DNA from: Rhodospirillaceae bacterium SYSU D60007
GTDB lineage: Bacteria; Pseudomonadota; Alphaproteobacteria; Reyranellales; Reyranellaceae
Direction of reading: 5' to 3'
NCBI GenBank assembly: GCA_003574685.1
Contig: QOCQ01000001.1
Location: 398,007 to 462,006 of the forward strand
Length of the DNA: 64,000 nt
Of this stretch, positions 53,367 through 61,174 are shown piece by piece. Made by a program: the position numbers and the translations under genes. Under the pieces are notes generated by a model. The model worked only from the letters and a program-made list of their open reading frames with translations. It did not search any database and had not been told where the DNA came from. Position 1 is the first letter of the stretch. Each line of letters starts with the position of its first letter.

Positions 53367-53443
53367 AACCACAGAGAGCACAGAGACCACGGAGGCATCA
53401 AATCCTCATCCGTCTCTCTGTGCACTCTGTGCTCTCTGTGGTT
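53367..53443. repeat. perfect 19-bp inverted repeat (CACAGAG type)
   Basis: AACCACAGAGAGCACAGAG (53367-53385) and its exact reverse complement (53425-53443) flank a 39-base spacer that also holds CACGGAGG and CTCTGTGCA pieces. This CACAGAG-type dispersed repeat occurs in many bacterial genomes. Sits between the dehydratase promoter and the orphan antitoxin. Confidence 0.85.
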
Positions 53444-53482
53444 AAACGCTGCATGACCGGCGCGGGCGCGCCCTTTCCCTGC

Positions 53483-53800
53483 TCAAGCCGGTACCGGTTC
53501 GCCCTTGTAGAGCTTCTTGACCCGGAGCTGTTTGGCCCTCCGCTGCGCCTGCGCCAGATCGTATGCCGACTGGAGCCGCACCCATAGCGCGGCATCGCTG
53601 TCAAACGCCTTGGCAATCCGCAACGCCATCTCGGGCGAGATTCCCGCCCTCTCGTTGACAATATCGGACAAAACCTGGCGGCTCACACCAAGAGCCTCCG
53701 CTGTCGCCGTCACGGTCAGGCCGAGCGGCTTCATCCACTGATCGCGCAGCAGGGCGCCGGGGTGGGGGGATTCATCATGGGCATTTGTCTCTGCCGTCAT
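53483..53800 (-). CDS. higA: orphan HigA-type antitoxin
   Basis: A 105-residue XRE-type antitoxin. HPGALLRDQWMKPLGLTVTA, then EALGVSRQVLSDIVNERAGIS and EMALRIAKAFDSDAALWVRLQ match HigA/VapI proteins. No HigB toxin gene lies upstream or downstream; a palindromic repeat occupies the place where the toxin would end and even supplies the ATG at 53800. It could still regulate chromosomal genes or neutralise a distant toxin. Confidence 0.8.
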   Translation of the reverse strand: MTAETNAHDESPHPGALLRDQWMKPLGLTVTATAEALGVSRQVLSDIVNERAGISPEMALRIAKAFDSDAALWVRLQSAYDLAQAQRRAKQLRVKKLYKGEPVPA

Positions 53801-53920
53801 CCTGAGCGAAGCGAAGGATCTTGCGGTCGTTCGGCCCAACGCTGGCGGCATTGGTGAGTCACCGCCACCATCTGTCACAGATCGGACGATCGCAAGGTCC
53901 TTCGCTGCGCTCAGGACGAC
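53796..53920. repeat. palindromic repeat family E
   Basis: The left arm starts GTCATCCTGAGCGAAGCGAA at 53796 and the right arm ends CTTCGCTGCGCTCAGGACGAC at 53920; they are imperfect inverted repeats of about 38 bases around a variable centre. This CCTGAGCGAAGCGAAGGATC type is widely dispersed in bacterial genomes. It abuts the orphan antitoxin start. Confidence 0.8.
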
Positions 53921-54036
53921 GAAACAAGCGGCGGTGCTGGATGTGTTGCACGCGGGCGCCCTTTTAACGCCGTATTCGGCAGTAGAATTAGCGTCCCGCC
54001 GGTCGCGATCGTCTGACCGGTTATTTTTTCGTCACG

Positions 54037-56160
54037 ATGACTGTCGCCGATTACCCCATCGCCCTGCCGCCGCGCCACACGCTGCTCGAGTACCGCATCG
54101 AGCGGGTGCTGGGGCATGGCGGCTTTGGCATCACCTACGTGGCCACGGATACGACGCTGCGCAAAACGGTGGCGATCAAGGAGTATCTGCCGGCGCAGCT
54201 TGCGGTACGCAGCGAGGGCGCCACGGTGATGCCGCGCACGCGGCGGCTGGCGGAGGATTATCGCTGGGGGCTGGAGCGCTTTCTGGATGAAGCCCGCACG
54301 CTGGCGCGCTTCCGCCACCGCAACATCGTGCCGGTGCTGCGCTTCTTCGAGTCCAACGGCACCGCCTACATCGTGATGGAGTACGAGGAGGGCCGTTCGC
54401 TGGCCGAGCTGCTGGCGGGGCCGGGTCGCTTGTCGGCGGCACGCGTCAGGGCGCTGACCGATGGCCTGCTGGACGGGCTCGAGCAGGTGCATGCCGCCGG
54501 CTTCCTGCATCGCGACATCAAGCCGTCCAACATCATTGTGCGCGCCGATGGCGCGCCGGTGCTGATCGATTTCGGTGCCGCGCGCCAGGCCCTGCTGCGC
54601 GGCGGCGCGACGCTCACCAGCATCGTCACGCCGCGCTATGCGCCGCTGGAGCAGTACCAGGCCGATGGCGAGCAGGGGCCGTGGACCGACATCTATGCGA
54701 TGGCGGCGGTGGCGTACCACGCCATCACCGGCGAAGCGCCGCCCGAGGCGCCGGGGCGGGTGCGCCACGATTCCCGCCGGCGCCTGGCGGAGTCGGGAAA
54801 GCCTGAATATGGCGCCGCCTTTCTGGCAGCCATCGACCACGGCCTTGCCGTGCATGCCGACGAGCGCCCGCAAACCATCGCGGCGTGGCGCGAGTCCATG
54901 GGCCCACCGCCGGTGATTCCGGCGACGTTCGAGAGTCTGGCCGAACCGACACCCGCCGCCGCGCAGACGCGCCTGATGCAGGCGCCGCTGACGCAGGGAC
55001 GCGACGGGCGTGGCGCCGCTGGCAATGGCGAGCCGCCGCTGGCGCTGCGTCTTGGCGGCGCCGATGGGTCCGATCGCGTGCGTCCGGCCGCGCCGCCGCG
55101 ACGGGCGGGATCCGCGCGACCGATAGTGCTGGCCGCGATCGCCGCCGTGGCTGTTGGCGGCGGCGTTCTCGCCTGGCGGGGCGGCGGGCCGCCGCCTCCA
55201 CCCGAACCGCCGCCCACGACTGCGGAGTCAACGCCCGCCACACCGCCGCCCGCAGAGCCACCCGCGCCCACGCCCGCTGCACCGCCTGCGCCACCGGCTG
55301 CGCCAGCTCCCGTGCCGATCCGGCCGCCGGCGGCCAAACCGCCATCGGGCACGCTGGGCTCCATCGACGAATTGCTCGACAAGACGGCGCCGGCCGGGCC
55401 GCACCCGGCCTCGGCCTCCGGCGATACCACAGCAGCGCGCGAAAAGGTCCTCGATGCGACGCGACAGGTGGCGGCCCAGGCCGTGGCGGCCGCGGAGCTC
55501 GCGGAGCAGGCGCGGCACAAGGCGATGGAGCGCGCCGGCACTGCGCGCCTCACGGCCGCCGAGGCAGGCAAGCCGGATCTTCAGGGACGCCGGGAAATTT
55601 CTTTCGATGACGGGTCGACCTATGCCGGCCAACTCGTTGGCGGGCAACGCAGCGGGCTGGGCGTCGCCGAGCTGGCATCGGGCGAGCGTCAGGCGGGCGA
55701 CTGGCGGGACAACCGTCTCGAAGGCCTGGGCGTTTTGCGCGCCGCCGACGGGCGCGGCTATGAGGGCGCGTGGCACGCCGGCTTGCCCGACGGGCTGGGC
55801 GTTCTGCGGCTGGGGCCGGCTGAAAGCTACTTTGGAGAGGTCAGGGCCGGGCAGCCTGAAGGTGCGGGCGTGCGGACGCTGAAAGAGGGAAACGAGACGA
55901 CCACGCGGGCAGGCACGTGGCGGAACGGCATGCTGGAAGGTCCCGGCGTCGAGACCATCTCCTCGGGCTGGCGCTACGAGGGCGCCTTTCACGAGGGCAA
56001 GCGCCACGGTCCTGGCACGCTGGTTGCGCCGGACGGCACCCGCTTTCACGGCACGTTTGTCGCCGGCGCCGCCGAGGGCTACGGCGTTTCCGTCTCCCCC
56101 GACGGCCGCGTGTCGTCCGGCGACTGGCGCGCCGGCAAGCTGATACGCCCCGACGGGTAG
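54037..56160 (+). CDS. membrane Ser/Thr protein kinase with MORN repeats
   Basis: A 707-residue protein. The N-terminal kinase domain has all key residues: glycine loop GHGGFG (26-31), K48, E85, H158-R-D160, N165 and D178-F-G180, so it should be active. A single membrane helix (about 361-380), a Pro-rich linker (about 385-435) and an Ala-rich coiled coil (about 470-510) follow. From about 520 to the end are roughly eight MORN repeats (for example DGSTYAGQLVGGQRSGLGV), expected in the periplasm and possibly binding lipid or peptidoglycan. Substrates unknown. Confidence 0.9.
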   Translation: MTVADYPIALPPRHTLLEYRIERVLGHGGFGITYVATDTTLRKTVAIKEYLPAQLAVRSEGATVMPRTRRLAEDYRWGLERFLDEARTLARFRHRNIVPVLRFFESNGTAYIVMEYEEGRSLAELLAGPGRLSAARVRALTDGLLDGLEQVHAAGFLHRDIKPSNIIVRADGAPVLIDFGAARQALLRGGATLTSIVTPRYAPLEQYQADGEQGPWTDIYAMAAVAYHAITGEAPPEAPGRVRHDSRRRLAESGKPEYGAAFLAAIDHGLAVHADERPQTIAAWRESMGPPPVIPATFESLAEPTPAAAQTRLMQAPLTQGRDGRGAAGNGEPPLALRLGGADGSDRVRPAAPPRRAGSARPIVLAAIAAVAVGGGVLAWRGGGPPPPPEPPPTTAESTPATPPPAEPPAPTPAAPPAPPAAPAPVPIRPPAAKPPSGTLGSIDELLDKTAPAGPHPASASGDTTAAREKVLDATRQVAAQAVAAAELAEQARHKAMERAGTARLTAAEAGKPDLQGRREISFDDGSTYAGQLVGGQRSGLGVAELASGERQAGDWRDNRLEGLGVLRAADGRGYEGAWHAGLPDGLGVLRLGPAESYFGEVRAGQPEGAGVRTLKEGNETTTRAGTWRNGMLEGPGVETISSGWRYEGAFHEGKRHGPGTLVAPDGTRFHGTFVAGAAEGYGVSVSPDGRVSSGDWRAGKLIRPDG

Positions 56161-56200
56161 GGCCCCGGACATTCGCACACAAGGTGCCGCGTCTTCATTG

Positions 56201-56338
56201 CCTTCCCCCGGAGGGGGAAGGTGGCGCGCAGCGCCGGAAGGGGATGCCGCGGCAAGCACAGCGTCAAGAGGCGGGACCCTGAGCAGGTTGAGACATCCCC
56301 CTTCCGCCCTTCGGGCACCTTCCCCCTCCGGGGGAAGG
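56201..56338. repeat. palindromic repeat family C, copy 3
   Basis: The same terminal hairpins and the same orientation as copy 1, with a slightly longer centre. It lies between the kinase gene and the antiporter gene, 65 bases before the proposed TTG start of the latter. Confidence 0.88.
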
Positions 56339-56403
56339 CCTATAAGAACGATCAGGGCGGGAGGCCGGCGCGCGTCGTCGGCGTGGCGGCGCGCGAGGGG
56401 TGC

Positions 56404-58875
56404 TTGACTGAAGTTATCGTCGCGATTCTGGCGATCGCGCTGGCGCTGGTGCTGGTCAGCCTGTTGCTGCCGGTGGCGGAGCGTCTGCGGGTGCCGCATA
56501 CCGTGCTGCTGGCGATCCTCGGCGCGGCCCTGGGCATTGCCGGCGGTGCGCTGGGCGGTGATACCGGGCGGATCGGTCCGGTCGGCGACTTCTTCGAAGG
56601 CCTGAGAGCGGTCGGAACCAGCCCCGAAGCCCTGCTCTATATCTTCCTGCCGCCCCTGCTGTTCACGGGCGGGCTCAACATCGATGTTCGGCGCCTCTTC
56701 GACGAGATCTCCGCGGTGTTGCTGCTGGCGATCGTGGCGGTGTTTGTCTGCATCGGCGTGGTCGGCGGCGTGCTGCACCTTGCAACGGGAGTCGACATCT
56801 TTGTCTGCCTGCTGCTGGGCGCCATCGTTTCGACCACCGATCCGGCGGCGGTCATCGCGGTCCTGCGTGAGGTCGGCGCGCCCAAGCGGCTGGCAATCCT
56901 GGCCGAGGGCGAGTCGCTGCTGAACGATGCCGCCGCCATCGCCATCTTCAGCATCCTGATCGAGATCCTGGTCCGGCAGGTGGTGCCTGAACCGGCGGCG
57001 CCGGGTCTGGATTTTCTGCGCGAGTTCCTGGGCGGGCTGGCGCTGGGATTTCTCCTGGCCCATCTCTGTCTGTTCATCGTCACCCGGCTGGGCGGGTCGA
57101 TCGTCGGCATCGCCTCGGTCACGGTCGGCCTCGCCTACGTCGCCTTCGTCCTTGGCGATCACTACGTGCATGTCTCGGGAGTCGTGGCGGTTGTGGCCGC
57201 GGCCCTGACCATCGCGGCGCTGGGGCCCACGCGCCTGCAGCCTGGGCAGTGGGAGGCGCTGAAGCATACGTGGCATCAGCTCGAGTTCTGGGCCAACTCG
57301 CTGATCTTCCTGCTGGCCGCGATCGTGGCGGTGAGCGTGCTCGCCGATTTCCGCTGGTGGCATCTCGCAATGGCGCTGGCGCTCTACGTCGCTGCCTTCG
57401 GCGCCCGGGCACTGGTGCTGTTCGGCCTGCTGCCGGTGCTGGAGGCGGCCGGCCGCGTGCAGCCCGTGGACCGGCGCTACAAGACCATGATCGTCTGGGG
57501 CGGTCTGCGTGGGGCGGTCACCGTGGCGCTGGCGCTGGTGGCCTTTGGCGATCAGCGCCTGCCGCAGGAGGCGCGCGATTTCGTGGCCATCCTGGCGACG
57601 CTGTTCGTGCTGGCGACGCTCCTGGTCAATGCCCCGACGCTGCGTCCCCTGATGCGCTTCTTCCGGCTCGACGAGCTCAGCGAGACAGACCGCATGCTGC
57701 GCGACCGCGTGCTGCTGCTGTCGTGGGCATCGGTGGCGCGCGAGGTGCGGGAGGTGGCCCGCGCCTATGGCGCCGATGGCGACCTCTCGCAGCGCCTGCC
57801 GCACCTGGAAGCGGCCCAGACCGCCATCTCCGGCAAGCAGGCGGATTTCGCGCTGCCGGTGGACAAGCGGCTGGTCTATGGCCTGCGCACCCTCTGCGTG
57901 CGCGAGCGCGAGCTCTATCTCGAGCAGTTCGGGCAGCAGACGATCTCCCGCCGCATGGCGGCGCTGCTGGTGCTGGCGGCCGACCGCCTGGTCGACCAGG
58001 TCCAGACCGAGGGCATGGCCGGGTACGCGCTCGCCCTGCGCCAGGACGTGATGCTCGACTGGAGCTTCCGGGTGGCGCTGCGGCTGCATGAAGTCTTCGG
58101 CCTCGAGCGGCCGCTGGCCGACAAGCTGGCCGACCGGTTCGAAACCCTGCTCGTCGAGCGGGTCGTGCTGCACGAGCTGGAGACATTCAACCGCGTGGAG
58201 ATATCCGATCTGCTGGGCGCAACCGTCGCCGACAAGCTGGGAGCGCTGCTGTCGGAGCGGCTGGAGGGCATCGAAGGCGCGCTCAAGGCCCTGTCGCTCC
58301 AGTACGGCGAATATGCCGAGGCGGTCCGCGGCCAGCATTTGCAGCGGGCCGCCATCCGGCTGGAGGCCGCGGAGTACGAGCGCCAGTTCGCCAATTCGGC
58401 GATCAGCCGGGAAGTTTACCGCAGCTTGCAGCACGCGCTGGCGCAGCGCCGTGCCGAGTGCGACCGCCGCCCGCCGCTGCGGCTGGGACTCCAGCTCACG
58501 GCGATGATCAGCCGGGTGCCGCTGTTCGCCGGGCTGGACGAGGCGGAGATCACCGCCGTCGCCCGGCTGCTGCGTGCCCGGGTCGCGTTGCCCGGCCAGA
58601 AGATCGTGGCGCGCGGCGATCGCGGCGATGCCATGTACTTCATCGCCGCCGGCGTCGCGAAGGTGAAGCTGGCCATCGGCGATGTCGAGCTGGGGGAAGG
58701 CGATTTCTTCGGCGAGGTGGCGCTGTTGGAGCACAAGCCGCGCAACGCCGACGTGGTGGCCGACGGGGTCTGCCATCTGCTGCAGCTCGATGCCCGGCCG
58801 TTCCGCCGTCTGCTGGGCGCCCGCCCCGACATGCGCCGCGAGATCGAGGCGATCGCCGCTACCCGCCGCGGCTAA
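56404..58875 (+). CDS. NhaP-type Na+/H+ antiporter fused to a cyclic-nucleotide-binding domain
   Basis: An 823-residue CPA1 antiporter. The ion-site motifs are T145-D146-P147 (STTDPAAV) and N174-D175 (GESLLNDAAA), in a region of about twelve membrane helices (1-430). A long helical cytoplasmic part follows, then a cNMP-binding-like domain at about 695-823 (PLFAGLDEAEITAVARLLRA, IVARGDRGDAMYFIAAG, DFFGEVALL). The layout is like plant SOS1. The start is not an ATG; TTG at 56404 with GAGGGG 5 bases upstream is the best choice and gives a hydrophobic N-terminus. Role in pH or salt homeostasis is inferred. Confidence 0.88.
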   Translation: MTEVIVAILAIALALVLVSLLLPVAERLRVPHTVLLAILGAALGIAGGALGGDTGRIGPVGDFFEGLRAVGTSPEALLYIFLPPLLFTGGLNIDVRRLFDEISAVLLLAIVAVFVCIGVVGGVLHLATGVDIFVCLLLGAIVSTTDPAAVIAVLREVGAPKRLAILAEGESLLNDAAAIAIFSILIEILVRQVVPEPAAPGLDFLREFLGGLALGFLLAHLCLFIVTRLGGSIVGIASVTVGLAYVAFVLGDHYVHVSGVVAVVAAALTIAALGPTRLQPGQWEALKHTWHQLEFWANSLIFLLAAIVAVSVLADFRWWHLAMALALYVAAFGARALVLFGLLPVLEAAGRVQPVDRRYKTMIVWGGLRGAVTVALALVAFGDQRLPQEARDFVAILATLFVLATLLVNAPTLRPLMRFFRLDELSETDRMLRDRVLLLSWASVAREVREVARAYGADGDLSQRLPHLEAAQTAISGKQADFALPVDKRLVYGLRTLCVRERELYLEQFGQQTISRRMAALLVLAADRLVDQVQTEGMAGYALALRQDVMLDWSFRVALRLHEVFGLERPLADKLADRFETLLVERVVLHELETFNRVEISDLLGATVADKLGALLSERLEGIEGALKALSLQYGEYAEAVRGQHLQRAAIRLEAAEYERQFANSAISREVYRSLQHALAQRRAECDRRPPLRLGLQLTAMISRVPLFAGLDEAEITAVARLLRARVALPGQKIVARGDRGDAMYFIAAGVAKVKLAIGDVELGEGDFFGEVALLEHKPRNADVVADGVCHLLQLDARPFRRLLGARPDMRREIEAIAATRRG

Positions 58876-58985
58876 AATGAGCGCTCATATATAAGCGTCA
58901 GAAATCGCTTTGCTTCCAAGGCATTGGGCGGGTAACAATGCGTTGCATTTCTGCAACATCTCCCTCCATCCGGAGAGATTAGTTC

Positions 58986-59795
58986 ATGACGGCGGCAAAG
59001 TGTGTAACGGCGTTGCTGGCGTTTGCCGTCGGCATGTCGATCGTTTCGCAGGCCATGGCGCAGTCCCGCACGACCGGCGCCGTCCCCAAAAAAATCACGA
59101 TCAGCAAACCCAAGGCTGCGGCCAACACCGCCCACAAGCCTGCCGCCGCACCGGCCATGCAGGTGGCCGCCCCGAAATCGGCGGCGGTCCGGAAGACGAC
59201 GGGCCCGGTGGTGCGGACGGCTGCCGGGCGTTCGGTCAGCCGGCACGTGCCGGCGGTGATCCGCGGCACGCGCTTCGGCGCCGTGCCGGTGATGCCCTCG
59301 CCCTACGCGCCGCCGGCCGAGAAGCTGCCGCCGCCGCCCGATGACGGCAGCCCGCGCACGCTGTCGTTCTACGGCATCAATACCCAGGAGACGATCACCG
59401 TCACCTACTGGCGCGACGGGCGCTACGTGCAGTCGGAACTCGACCGGCTCAACAATTTCCTGCGCGATTCGCGCAACGACGATCTCGTCCAGATGGACCC
59501 GCAGCTCTTCGATGTGCTGTGGCACGTGCAGCGCAACCTGGGCGCGGAAGGCAGCACTTGGGAGGTACTGTCGGCCTACCGCTCGCCACAGACCAACGCG
59601 TGGTTGGCGAGCGCGCGCCGCGGCGTGGCCCGTGACAGCCTGCACATGCGCGGCCAGGCGATCGACGTGAAGCTGCCCGGCCGCTCGCCGTACCAGATCC
59701 GGCAAGCGGCGCGTACCCTCGGGCTGGGCGGGGTTGGCTACTACCCGCGCTCCGGTTTCGTGCATCTCGACACCGGCCCCGTCCGCTACTGGTAA
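58986..59795 (+). CDS. DUF882/YcbK-like peptidoglycan endopeptidase
   Basis: A 269-residue exported protein. A signal peptide (MTAAKCVTALLAFAVGMSIV, cleavage near AMA) is followed by a low-complexity Ala/Lys/Pro region and a C-terminal peptidase_M15-like DUF882 domain: TLSFYGINTQETITVTYW, VLSAYRSPQTNAWL, the metal motif HMRGQAIDVKL and GFVHLDTGPVRYW. It should cut peptide cross-links in the periplasm. The ATG follows CCGGAGAG. Confidence 0.9.
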   Translation: MTAAKCVTALLAFAVGMSIVSQAMAQSRTTGAVPKKITISKPKAAANTAHKPAAAPAMQVAAPKSAAVRKTTGPVVRTAAGRSVSRHVPAVIRGTRFGAVPVMPSPYAPPAEKLPPPPDDGSPRTLSFYGINTQETITVTYWRDGRYVQSELDRLNNFLRDSRNDDLVQMDPQLFDVLWHVQRNLGAEGSTWEVLSAYRSPQTNAWLASARRGVARDSLHMRGQAIDVKLPGRSPYQIRQAARTLGLGGVGYYPRSGFVHLDTGPVRYW

Positions 59796-59811
59796 GCGCC
59801 GAATAAGACTT

Positions 59812-59997
59812 GGCCTCTCCCCGCGAAGGCGGGGAGAGGAGGGGCCCATCGCGAAGCGATGGGAGGTGAGGGGCTTTGCGGCATTGCGGGCTGCACGATG
59901 TGCCCATCACAAGCACGCCACTGCGCCTCGTCGTGACGCCGCGAAGCCCCTCATCCGCCCTTCGGGCACCTTCTCCCCGCCTGCGCGGGGAGAAGGG
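59812..59997. repeat. large composite palindrome (repeat family D, long form)
   Basis: Outer hairpins CCTCTCCCCGCGAAGGCGG and CCTTCTCCCCGCCTGCGCGG flank paired inner blocks (GATGGGAGGTGAGGGGCTTTG and its counterpart CGAAGCCCCTCATCC) and a CCCATCGCGAAGCGATGGG hairpin. It separates the convergent DUF882 and dps genes. Confidence 0.8.
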
Positions 59998-60018
59998 AAG
60001 ACGGTGCAAGCAATCAGG

Positions 60019-60489
60019 TCAGCCGGTGTGGCTGCGCAGCATCCACGCGGCCTTGGCCAGCGCGTCCATGCGCTCGATCATGAGGTCGCCGGTTTCGGCG
60101 TCACCCAGGCCTTCGGCGAGCTCGCGCACCGGACGACAGCGCTGCACCAGCTTGTCGTTGTCCTCGGCAAGCTGATCGCACATCTGGCTCCAGCTTTCGC
60201 CGCCCTTGGCTTCCGGCAGGCTCGCGAGCTTGCTGTAGACCGCGAAACCGCCGGGCGCCGGATAGCCCAGCGTGCGGATCCGCTCTGCGATCTCGTCCAG
60301 CGCCGCGTGCAGGGCTTCGTACTGGGTGCCGAACAGCGTGTGGAGGCCCTGGAAGTTCGGCCCCGTCACGTTCCAGTGGAAGTTCTGGGTCTTGAGCGCA
60401 AGAAGATAGTGGTCTGCCAGGATCGGCCCCAGCGATTCGGCGATCTGCTTGCGGGCATTGTCGGACAATCCCAGGCTGACACCGGCCAT
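60019..60489 (-). CDS. dps: Dps-family DNA-protecting ferritin
   Basis: A 156-residue Dps protein. The ferroxidase residues are H38 in KTQNFHWNVTGPNFQGLH, D65 and E69 in HAALDEIAERIRTLG. Dps forms dodecamers that store iron and protect DNA from peroxide. AGGAGCACGCG precedes the ATG at 60489. The gene follows a DUF924 gene on the same strand (65-base gap). Confidence 0.95.
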   Translation of the reverse strand: MAGVSLGLSDNARKQIAESLGPILADHYLLALKTQNFHWNVTGPNFQGLHTLFGTQYEALHAALDEIAERIRTLGYPAPGGFAVYSKLASLPEAKGGESWSQMCDQLAEDNDKLVQRCRPVRELAEGLGDAETGDLMIERMDALAKAAWMLRSHTG

Positions 60490-60554
60490 CGCGTGCTCCT
60501 TTTTTGGCGGCTGTTTATCCAATGTAGTGGCGATTTCGGCCGTCACAACCTGCT

Positions 60555-61127
60555 CTATTGCCCGTACCGCTCGTGCGGCGCGGCAAGGTAGGCGTCTTCG
60601 GCGGGGGTGTTGCGGCGGCCGAGCGCGGCGTTGCGGTGGGGGAAGCGGCCGAAGCGCGCCACGACGTCGCGGTGCTCGATGGCGTATTTCAGCTTGGCCG
60701 GTCCGCGCAACTGCCACAGCAGGCCGATGCTGCGGCACTGATCGCCCACCGACTCGCTGTGGTGCAGCGGCATATAAAGGAACCCGCGCAGGCCAGGCGG
60801 CAGGCACCGGTCGAAGCCGCGGCTGATGGCGGCATGCGCGATGCGCCGCGCGCGCCGGTCGCCGGCAAAGGCCCGGGCGGTGCCGCGATGTGCATTACGC
60901 GTCATCTGGTCAAGCAGCAGGCAGAGCGCCAGGGCGCCGCGCGGCGTGCGCGCCAGATGATCGAGCCGGCCCTCGAGGGCGCGCTCGATCGCATCGCCGA
61001 AGCGTGCGGCAATTTCGCCGTCAATCGCGGGCGTGCCATTGAACCACATGGTGCGGTCCTTGCCATGTCCGGCATGGCGGGCCGGCAGGAACCAGTAGTC
61101 GAGAATGCAGGTGACGAGATTGGGCAT
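60555..61127 (-). CDS. DUF924 family protein
   Basis: A 190-residue helical protein. LCLLLDQMTRNAHRGTARAFAGD, FLYMPLHHSESVGDQ and the closing RFPHRNAALGRRNTPAE are the conserved DUF924 blocks. The biochemical function is unknown. Divergent from the sulfatase-like gene with 47 bases between starts. Confidence 0.9.
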   Translation of the reverse strand: MPNLVTCILDYWFLPARHAGHGKDRTMWFNGTPAIDGEIAARFGDAIERALEGRLDHLARTPRGALALCLLLDQMTRNAHRGTARAFAGDRRARRIAHAAISRGFDRCLPPGLRGFLYMPLHHSESVGDQCRSIGLLWQLRGPAKLKYAIEHRDVVARFGRFPHRNAALGRRNTPAEDAYLAAPHERYGQ

Positions 61128-61174
61128 CGAATGAGGGATCGGCTATCGTGCGGGCGAACGCCCTGTGATCGCCG

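Noticed and set aside
55228..58776. 1182-residue minus-strand frame over the kinase and antiporter genes
   Set aside because: Low-complexity His/Gln/Arg-rich translation with no domains, opposite two well-supported genes.
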